A DNA stretch of 64,000 nucleotides from Amorphophallus konjac (lineage: Eukaryota > Streptophyta > Magnoliopsida > Alismatales > Araceae). The position numbers were made by a program, and so were the translations under genes. Under the pieces are notes generated by a model. The model was not told the DNA's origin. It worked only from the letters and a program-made list of their open reading frames with translations, and made no database searches. The stretch spans positions 302,982,642 to 303,046,641 of the forward strand of contig CM040123.1 of the NCBI GenBank assembly GCA_022559845.1. The letters run 5' to 3'. This document shows positions 1-8,515 of the stretch, in pieces; position 1 is the stretch's first letter; the number at the start of each line of letters is the position of its first letter.

Positions 1-1250
1 TGTTGCTTCAAGAGTTTGATTTAGAAATCAGAGATAAGAAGGGGTTGGAGAATGTTGTTGCTGATCACTTGTCTAGGATTGTGATTCTTGAAAGTGCTCC
101 TATATCTGATTCCTTCTCCGATGAGCAAATTCTTTTCATCTCTCACACCTCAACCCCCTGGTATGCTCACATAGTCAATTACCTGGCGGTAGGATAGATT
201 CCGGGAGGGTGGTCTAGGCAGGAGAAGGATCGATTCTTTGCGAAGGTTAAGTACTACTTTTGGGAGGACCCAAAGCTATTTCACATGGGTCCAGATCAAA
301 TGATAAGAAGATGTGTCCCCAAGGAGGAGCAACAATCTGTTTTGAACTTCTGTCATAATCTCACTTTTGGGGGACACTTTTCAGGAAAGAAAATAGTGGC
401 AAAAGTGTTGCAGAGCGGATTCTATTGGCCCACATTATTCAAAGATGCTTACAAATTTTCCAAAACTTGTTTAAGGTGCCAAGCCGTGGGCGAAAATTCA
501 AAAAGAGATATGATGCCGCTCAGTCCCATTCTGGTAGTAGAAATTTTTGATGTTTGGGGAATAGACTTTATGGGACCATTTCCACCTTCATTTGGTAATG
601 AATATATTTTGGTGGCGGTGGACTATGTTTCGAAATGGATTGAAGCTGTTGCTACTAGGACAAATGATCACAACGTCGTGATGAAGTTTGTGAAGAAACA
701 CATCTTTTCTAGATTTGGTTGTCCAAAAGCTATCATTAGTGATGGGGGCTCTCACTTTATTCATTTTTAATTCCGAGCTCTGCTTCGCAAATATGGCATC
801 ACTCACAAGCTCGCTACCCCCTACAATCCCCAAACCAGTGGCCAGGTAGAAGTGTCCAATAGGGAGATAAAAATCATTCTGCATAAGACAGTTCGGCCAG
901 ATAGAAAAGACTGGTCTGAGAGACTAGATGATGCACTATGGACCTACAGAACTGCATTTAAGACTCCCATTGGCATGTCACCTTACTGCCTCATTTTTGG
1001 AAAAGCCTGCCACTTGCTCGTAGAGCTTGAACATATAGCATATTGGGCCATCAAACAAGTCAACTTCGATCTCACTCAAGCCGGGGCCCAAAGCTCTACA
1101 ACTCAATGAACTGGAGGAACTAAGAAATGAAGCCTACGAAAATTCAAAGATTTATAAAGCTAAAACCAAAGCATTCCATGACAAGCATATTCATAGAAAA
1201 CCTTTTTATGAGAATCAAAAGGTTTGGCTTTTTAATTCTAAGCTGTGCTT
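1..1250 (+). pseudogene. Athila-like Ty3/gypsy pol fragment: end of RNase H plus integrase
   Basis: This is the distal pol of an Athila-lineage LTR retrotransposon. Residues near the 5' edge (KGLENVVADHLSR) are the typical end of its RNase H. They are followed by an integrase zinc-binding region (about 330-490, ending in TCLRCQ) and the catalytic core. The core shows GIDFMGPF (about 560), ISDGGSHF (about 735) and GQVEVSNRE (about 840), which carry the three acidic residues. In-frame stops lie at 195-197 and 768-770, and a frameshift near 1085 moves the C-terminal part ([11 protein letters not shown] onward) to another frame. The reading ends abruptly at 1250, in the motif VWLFNSK that precedes the C-terminal domain, because another element starts at 1251. 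The 5' end lies outside the window. Domains are seen in translation; the lineage name comes from family knowledge. Confidence 0.88.
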
Positions 1251-2894
1251 TGTTGACACCCGTTTTATGACCAATGAGTTGGGTCATCTCCTTATTTATT
1301 TTTATAATGTCCCGAGTTATTCACCACTTATTGGGCCTTTTTTGGTCATTCTTAGGCCTAATTTTATGGGTCATTCTCCTTAGTTGGATTTAGCTCCATT
1401 GATTTCTCGTCATTTCACCTTATTGGGCCTAGATAAGGGCTAATGAGGATTATCTTGTAGATTAAGTTGTGGATTTATTAGCTTTTATCTCTTTTGCCAC
1501 GTCCTCTCCCCTAGCGATCTATCGTACGACCGCAAGGTGGGCGTTGGCGGTCCATTGCTAGACCACAAATAGGCAGAGAGTCCTGCTGGGTCTCTTTGAT
1601 CTTATCTTCTTTTTGGACGCATGTGCCTAGCGGTCTATCGTACGACCGCAAGGTGGACGTTGGCGGTCCATTGCAAGACCGCTAGTGGAACAGAGAGTCC
1701 CGCCTTGCCTGTTCTTCCTCTCCTCGGCCGTGGATGAACTGGAGTCCTTCATCTTTTGATTTCTCTCCCACCAGAGACTCCCAGAACCTTTTGTTTATTT
1801 CTGTGGACTCTTGGGAGTATTATCTTCAGGGATTATCTAGTTTCAGGTCTATTTTTGAGTCATTATCCCTCCAACTCGAACCTAGGGTTTGAGGGTCTAT
1901 AAATAGGACCCTTCACTTCATGGCTTGAGGAGGAGATTTATGGAGTTTACCACAAAGTGATGCTGCATTCTGGAGCCACTTCCAACCAAGGAGAAGCTGT
2001 TTCCACGTCCACCAAGCTTCTGGTCCAGGGAGTATTCAGTTCCTTTGGTCTAGTTTGTGTCTTTGGTCTTTAGTTTGGTCTATTGCTCTCTTGCATCCAT
2101 AGCATCTTCCCTCCTCTTTTCTCTACGTTCTTTGCATTCAATCCCGATTTAAAAACATCCTCCTATCTTTTTCACGCCCCATAGGGGTTAAAAACCACCC
2201 AAACCTCCCAGATATTCACCCTTCCTCTATGCATCTTACCTTAATTGTATTATAGATACTACACTTGTCCCAAGGGCTAATTGGGTTGTTTCTTTTGTTG
2301 TCTACACTCTTTTGCAGGTTTACAGGACTCATTGCACGAGGCCCAACCTTTCTGGCCGGCCAGGAGGGGTGGAGATCAAGTTCCAAACTACTGCTCTGGG
2401 TGCCCTAGCGGTCATCTGGAAGGCCATTTTTAGGTATACGGCAGTCTATCGTATGACCATTTTCTGCTGGATCGCGATCGTTTGAAAGACCATTTTTCAT
2501 TCGCTGCACCTGGTTTTCTCTCTCCTGCGGGCAGGTGACTTCAACCGGCTCTTTCCAAGGTATTATTGTGGTTTCTACTACTTTAATTACTTTGGTGGCA
2601 ATGACACATCTTTAGTTGGGTATTTGTTCATCTTTGTCATCATCCTTTCTTTCTTTTTACTTTACTTGCTCCACACCTACGGTGTGTGTTTTTATTTTAT
2701 TCCTTTGCTCCATGCCCCGGCGTGTGTTTTTATTTTTTCTCCTCATAAGCATTAATGACATGCCCATGCTCTTGATTTTGTGATTGTTTAAGTTAGGTCA
2801 TTACGTGTTCACACACTTTCACATATTTCTCTCTTATATTCACATCATTCACATTCATCATTCATCACATCAAAAAAAACTATCAACACCCCCA
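1251..2894 (+). repeat. 5' LTR of an Ogre/Tat-like Ty3/gypsy element
   Basis: The sequence begins TGTTGACACC exactly where Athila integrase homology stops, and ends CCCCCA just before a T-run and a primer-site-like sequence. It contains a TATAAATA box and GC-rich dyads built on GCGGTC/GACCGC (1630-1649 and 1663-1682, with weaker copies around 1512-1560 and 2405-2490). No second LTR of this element is in the window, so the boundaries rest on TG...CA ends, the Athila break and the putative primer site. An alternative is a longer LTR reaching about 3690, since the region to 3415 still resembles the Tekay LTRs here. Confidence 0.6.
1898..1905 (+). promoter_or_regulatory. TATA box of the Ogre/Tat-like LTR
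   Basis: TATAAATA lies in a context (CTATAAATAGGACC) nearly identical to the one in the solo LTR at 47831. Transcription should start about 30 nt downstream, so the rest of the LTR and the leader are transcribed. Confidence 0.6.
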
Positions 2895-2899
2895 TTTTT

Positions 2900-2917
2900 T
2901 GGTGATCACGGTGGGAC
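2900..2917 (+). other. Putative primer binding site of the Ogre/Tat-like element
   Basis: TGGTGATCACGGTGGGAC follows a T-run directly after the proposed LTR end. It resembles the TGGCGACTC..TGGGGA style of primer site used by Ogre/Tat elements, with several mismatches. A tRNA match cannot be confirmed here. Confidence 0.45.
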
Positions 2918-3701
2918 ATCTAGTGCCAATCATGTTGAGTTCTTGTTTTACCTGCTGTCTTTAGTTTATCTCAGTAGCCCTTGTGATTTCCTTGATTTTC
3001 CCATTTTATTTCCTATTGTTTCTGCTCCCTAGTTCCTTGGCGGTCTCCTGTCTGGCTATTTTCGGCTTAAAAGTAGTCTAGCGATAGACCGTCTTATCTT
3101 TTAGCGGTCTCCAGGATGACCATTTCTCCAGTCGAAGGTACACACACCAAGGTTGCTTATATTTCTACAGTTTTTGACTGTGATGATCAGTCTTGGGTGC
3201 TATCTGGTCTCCTCCTTGGTTTTAGGCTAGAAATTACATGCACTCCGGTGCACATAGGGTCATTCATATTTCATATCATAGTTGCATTTCCTACCTTGGT
3301 GTGTGAACCTCTCGTCTCCATATTCCTTGGGGCCGACTAGGTGACGACATCAGGGACCTCCATAAGTCCCCGCGAGCCGTGGATTCCCACACGGAGGCCG
3401 TGCCGGTTGTACCATTATCACACCGTGTCTAGGTTGCATAAGTGAGGGAGAGTTCACCCCTAGAGTTAACCAAGTCCCAAACACCCTTCCTATTAGGAAC
3501 TTTGTTGGAGAGAATATCTAAATTCAAATCATTAAGGTTTTAAAGAAGAAAACAAGTAAAAATTGGTGCATCATTATAACTTTGTTGATTTTGAGTGCCT
3601 CTCATCCCTTTCTTTGTCTTCATAAGTTTGGAGTCTTTTTTCTTTAGTGTCTCATTTGTGTTTGTTTATGTTGTTTATTTTGTGTCAAGGTATTCCACTA
3701 C
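2918..3701 (+). other. Untranslated leader of the Ogre/Tat-like element
   Basis: There is no credible coding region. It holds more GGTC/GACC dyads (about 3040-3125). At 3310-3415 it carries a block also found inside the Tekay-type LTRs of this window, with a hairpin at 3377-3394 (arms CCGTG and CACGG, loop GATTCCCA). Gag-like coding begins around 3700-3790. Confidence 0.55.
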
Positions 3702-5360
3702 ATGTGGAGTTGCTTCTGGTCCTTAGATTCATCTTCTAGGAGCAATTCCTTCTTCACCTCTTATTCTAATACTCTCTTTGAATCCACCATGTCTTCTCAT
3801 GATCTTCCCCGTTCTCATGAGGAATCCCTTCCTCAAGGTCTCTTGGAGGACCCACCTAGGGTCACCCAATTTCAATCAGGAGAAGGGATCCTCCCTCCTC
3901 CATCTGCTACCTTCATGGAGGGCGCCCAGCCCTCCCTTGCTTCCAACAATCCTACCGGCCAAATCTTGCAGATGATGGCCCAATTAGAACCGGCCCAACT
4001 TCAGGCCCTATACCAGACCTTGTAGGGGCCTAATGCCCCATCTCCCACTATTACACAAGGTCTGTCCAATATCTCTATCTCTGGACCCGGGGTCCCGCCC
4101 ACTCCAATCGATCTCACCCCGGTCCACCCAAGATCCCTAGGTTCTCCAGTCTAGAGGCGGGACAATCCTCTGGATCGACCCACCTAGTTCTTGATAAAGG
4201 GAAGACCGTTCTTCCCTCATTTACCCAGGCCGAGTCTTATAGGCCCATCTCTTCAGTGCCTCAGGTTCTTGTCGGCCCATCCGACTTTTCTCGCCCTCAA
4301 CAAGGGGCAGCCCCAGTCCATGCCAATCTGGGTCATCCTTCGGCCCAATATCCTTCTTATGGGCCTCCCACTCCTTTGGTCTATCCTTCGGCTCCCCGCT
4401 TTGAGCCCACTCCTCTTGCTTTGCATGCGCCATCTCAAGAACAAGAGCTCCTTGATAAATGGGCCGCCATGCAACAATAACTTGATTTTCTTCAAAAGCG
4501 GGTTGGCCCTCAATCTTTGGCGAATGTTCCGGTTCCTAGCTCCCACAACATCTGGTTCCCTCCCCAATCCGAGCTCCCCACATACCACAAATACGACGGG
4601 AATAACAATCCCTTCATTCATGTGAGAGACTTTATGTATGAATCAGTGCAGTTCCAATATGATGATCGCCTTATGGCGTATTTATTCCGCCAGTCTCTAG
4701 ATGGAGTTGCATTGGAATGGTTCTATGCTCTACCACTCGAGGATGCCGAAAGCTTTAAAGTGGTGAAAGAAAAATCCATTCAGAGGTTTCAAGATCGAGT
4801 CGGTCCGGAGTATTCTTTTACGGACCTGGTGTCCAAGAAAATGAAAGCAGATGAAGATTTCGCCACATATGCTGACAGGTGGAGACAGATGGCCGCCCGC
4901 ATGTCGGGTCACATTCCGGAGGAAGAGAAAGTCAAGTTGCTTATATCAAATGCTACCCCCACCTTCCATAACATCCTGGCCATGAATGACATTTCAAACA
5001 TGCACCAACTATATAGCCGGGCGAGGTTCATTCAAACACAATTCAAGGACTCCCCTATACATTCTCTTTTTGAAGCCCAGAAGCCCAAATACAACAAGAA
5101 ATCTCAGGGGCCCGTTACCGAGGGAGTCCAAACAAATGAGTAGGTGCAAGCCGTTGCATTTTCCTTTTCCAACCAATCCGCACCATTCCGCTTCACGCAA
5201 AACTCCCGCAATCCAAAATTCTCCACCCCACAGAATGCCCAACCCACTTTCTCCACTCCATAAAACTCTCACCCTACCTTCACCGCTCCACAAAACACCT
5301 TCCCTACTCCGCAACAATCCCAACAACCTCCGTAATACCATAATGTCCCCCCACCCAATG
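3702..5360 (+). pseudogene. Ogre/Tat-type gag, 5' portion, interrupted by a Tekay insertion
   Basis: Gag forms the capsid-like particle of the element. A proline-rich N-terminal part (from about 3702, likely Met 3789) reads in one frame to a stop at 4023-4025. After a frameshift near 4140 the next frame carries the retrotransposon gag domain at about 4550-5030 (SELPTYHKYDG, ALEWFYALP, TYADRWRQMAARM), as in Ogre/Tat gag. Further in-frame stops lie at 4478-4480 and 5141-5143 and within the Q/P-rich linker (for example the TAA near 5251), mostly CAA-to-TAA type changes. Reading continues to 5360, where the Tekay LTR begins, and resumes at 15888 in the equivalent frame. It is decayed and non-functional. 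The lineage call rests on recognised motifs, not on a tree. Confidence 0.8.
5356..5360 (+). other. Target site duplication CAATG, left copy
   Basis: CAATG directly precedes the TG of the Tekay 5' LTR and recurs at 15888-15892 directly after the CA of its 3' LTR. Confidence 0.92.
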
Positions 5361-5818
5361 TGTAGCAACCCTGATAAAAATAAGATTTTTAAATAAATCA
5401 AATTAAAATGAAAGATAAGTAATTAGATGATGAAAGCCTAAACGCATAAAAAATAAGACAGAATGGAAATAACGCCTTTGGTAAAGGCGCTATTTCATTA
5501 AGAAACGCCTCTAGAGAAGGCGTTAATTAAAAAGGACGCCCATATAACAAGGCGTCAATTATCAAACGGTCAAAGGGGGAAGTGAGTGTAACGCCCTCTT
5601 CCTGGGCACATTTTACATAAGAAATGACGCTTGACAAGGCGTCAATTTAAATTAACGCCGTCGCTTAAGACGTTAATTCAGATCGAGTTTCGTTCGACCC
5701 AGGAGTCTATCCAGGGCAAGTTCTGGATAACTACGTCGAAGGTGGAATATGGTAAGGACTCTATCTTGGAAGTATTACTTCCAATGGAACTCTAACCCTA
5801 TTAGAATCCCCAAAATCC

Positions 5819-5826
5819 TATAAATA
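5819..5826 (+). promoter_or_regulatory. TATA box of the Tekay 5' LTR
   Basis: TATAAATA follows an array of GC-rich dyads that lies in U3. The same box is at 13405-13412 in the 3' LTR. Everything downstream in the LTR, including the later dyads and the leader block, should be in the transcript. Confidence 0.65.
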
Positions 5827-6744
5827 CCCTCCTAATCGACCCAGATCGCTATTTGGCGATTTGAGCTATCGTTCTGCTGAAAGGAGAGGTTTTTGTTCTT
5901 CTTATAATTTCTTCCAAACCGCAGAAGCATGAGGATTCTAATGCTTCTTCGTCTTCTTCTTACAGGTTAAGGAGTTCCTGTCTTCCTGAAGAACGAAGGT
6001 TCTTCATCAAGCATCATCTTCTTCTTCTTCTGCCGGTGATCAGAAGACTCTGTTGCAAAACAGAGTATCGTTTCTCTTCACGTATCTTCACCCCGATAAT
6101 CATCAGGTAGGTTTTCTCAAGAACGTAGCCCAAACCAACTCCAGTTGCTAGTAATACCTTCTGTCATACATGCATATAGTCTTATTATGGTTTCAGATGT
6201 TTTCCCATGTAATTTTAAAAAGAAACGCCCTTTACAAGGACGCTAATTTAAAGAAGCGACCCACACTAGGGCGCTAATTATTGTTTTGACACCCTGCCCA
6301 GAAGTCGTCAATTACATGTAATTAATAAATACCCACGTATAAAATTTAATATCTATGTAACCATAAATCTAATATATTGCATGAGTATACCTGTGAAATC
6401 CTGCTATTTTTCCTGTCATGATCATGTACCCTCTTTCCTGAAATTTTATTATATGAAAATTGGTAAATTCTTGAATTCATGACCTTGTCTAGGTCGTCTC
6501 TTATTGAACTGACGCCCCAGACCAGGGCGCTAGTTGACAAGTAATGCCCCTGTCTAGGGCACATTTTTGTAAAAATTCCAGAATATTGATTTTCTGCAAA
6601 ATAGAAATATTGAAGGGATGACTAATATATACGTTGTCAAATTGTGAATAAACGCCCCTGAGTAAGGCGTTAATTGGATAATTAATGACTTGGATTAAGT
6701 CACTATTTTCTGTATTACTGTTTTACACTACTGTCAACCGAAGG

Positions 6745-6783
<39 letters not shown>

Positions 6784-6936
6784 GCACTATATTTCCACTC
6801 CGTGAATATAGTCCCATGTTTCATGATGTTCTTATCGCACTACCCTCAATTCTCATTGACATACAAGCTCTCCATTGGACACTCCGTTCCTTTGGACTAG
6901 CGCGTTAGTCATAGAGACCTCCATAAGACTCCTCGA

Positions 6937-6956
6937 GCCTTGGATTCCCTCAAGGC
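6937..6956 (+). promoter_or_regulatory. Leader hairpin, 6-bp stem with loop GATTCCCT
   Basis: Arms GCCTTG and CAAGGC enclose GATTCCCT. It sits in a block (about 6884-6985) shared with the LTRs at 38092-41261 and 47279-50643 and with the leader at 3310-3415. The same hairpin is at 14521-14540 in the 3' LTR. The function is unknown. Confidence 0.6.
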
Positions 6957-7097
6957 CGACTGAGCTGGTTGTACCATAAAAACCCATTACACTATTTTGC
7001 CATGTCACTCTAAAGAAACATGGTATACCGGCCCTCATGTTATGCAAAGTGTGTATCATGAGAATTCTCTTAATGGGATGAGGTTATCATGCCATTT

Positions 7098-7260
7098 GAT
7101 GCTGTTCTTGTAAACCGCAATTCTATATCCACATTGTTATGATGTTCTTCTAAACCCCAATTCTATATCCACATTGTTACGATGTTCTTGTAAACCCCAA
7201 TTCTATATCCACATTGTTATGATGTTCTTGTAAACCCCAATTCTATATTCAACATGATGT
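7098..7260 (+). repeat. Minisatellite of about 40 bp in the Tekay 5' LTR
   Basis: There are four tandem copies of a unit starting GATGTTCTTGTAAACC, then two more diverged copies to about 7345. The 3' LTR (about 14686-14800) has three. Confidence 0.85.
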
Positions 7261-8349
7261 TCTTGTGGACCTCAATTCTATATTAAGAATGAGGACGTCT
7301 TGCCATTGATGTGTTGTTCATGTGGACCTCGATTCTATATAAAGAATGTCCATACTTGTTTGTCATGGTACCCAAGTTAGGGAACCAATTCCACCTAGTT
7401 TTATCGATAATCGTGATTGTATCGTTATTATCATCATTCTATGTCAAGTGTCATATTTTTGGACTCTATTCTATCCAAGTTATCCTACGTATCTACAAGC
7501 TTTATTCTTGAAATTCCATATTGGCTATATACAAAAGTGGATGTTAAAATACATGATTAATGCCTGCGCATATAGGGCCCGATCTGGTCCTGGGAGGAGC
7601 ACCCGAAAGTACTTGTGCCCATGGGACTTGATTGATCACGGTATTGGCATTATACCGAAGTGTATGACTAGCTTGATTGAACATTCCACAAATCTTGTAC
7701 TTGTACTTGACTTGATATTACATGACTTGCGTGGCCCGAGAAAGGGTAATTGTATACTTGCTTGACTTGAAACAAAATAGCCAAGTTTCGACATGACATG
7801 ATGCGTTTACTTGCTTGAATATCTTGATATCTTTTGATATAAGTTCTTGAAAGTTCATGACTAGTTCTTCTTGCTATCGTATTGTTATACACTCTCTCTA
7901 TCATGTCGTTTTATGCGAGCATGCATAGCTATAGTGCATTCATGAAAGATGTAATCACTTAAACCCCTTGCTAGTTCTTGAGATATAATTTCCTACTGAG
8001 CGTTCGCTCACTCGGTGTTTCCCTACTTTTCAGGTAAGTCCGACGATGAGGGAACTCAATCTGAAGGGGATGGTTAAGAGTGAAAGAGTTAGAGCTACTC
8101 AAGCATCAATTAGTCCTGTCTTTTCTCTATTTTTCTTGAGTCAAGCGTTGTATTTTATTTTATTGAGTCTAGTATTTGCAAGGGTTTGTAATAGACATAT
8201 TCTTATAAAGGAATTAATGGATTGGGTTATCTTTATATTTGTGCACTCTGTCTTTGTGTCGAATACACTACTACTCTGATTGACATGATTGATATAAACT
8301 CGTCGCGCATCTCCGGGTACCTTCCGCGCTCGGGGCGTGACAGTTTTTG

Positions 8350-8362
8350 TGGTATCAGAGCC
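8350..8362 (+). other. Primer binding site (initiator tRNA-Met)
   Basis: TGGTATCAGAGCC begins 7 nt after the LTR end and is complementary to the 3' end of plant initiator tRNA-Met, the usual primer for this clade. Confidence 0.92.
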
Positions 8363-8515
8363 TAGGGTATTCCATTCCTAGGAAAAACCCAAGTCCAAGG
8401 ATAGGTGTAACCTTTAACCGGTGAGATTGGGTAGAACCAAGGGTTAAAATTAACATAGAAATGCTAGCTTCTAAATGGGATCACGTATTGATCTAGTTAT
8501 TGTAATTGTAGGATA

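Larger units (their letters stand above)
5361..8342 (+). repeat. 5' LTR of the Tekay element
   Basis: It starts TGTAGCAACC and ends GGGGCGTGACA. Features inside are arrays of AACGCC...GGCGTT-type dyads (5471-5680, 6220-6310, 6481-6702), a TATA box at 5819, a TA microsatellite (about 6751-6781), a leader block with hairpin 6937-6956, and a roughly 40-bp minisatellite (about 7098-7260). The 41-bp length excess over the 3' LTR is mainly one extra minisatellite unit. Confidence 0.93.

Noticed and set aside
2784..3340. Short open frames in the Ogre/Tat-like leader
   Set aside because: Low-complexity composition, no start context, no domain; the region is explained as LTR end plus leader.
8350..8362. 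tRNA-Met-like sequences as tRNA genes (also 38072 and 61527)
   Set aside because: Only the 12-13 nt primer complement is present beside LTR ends; no tRNA body.
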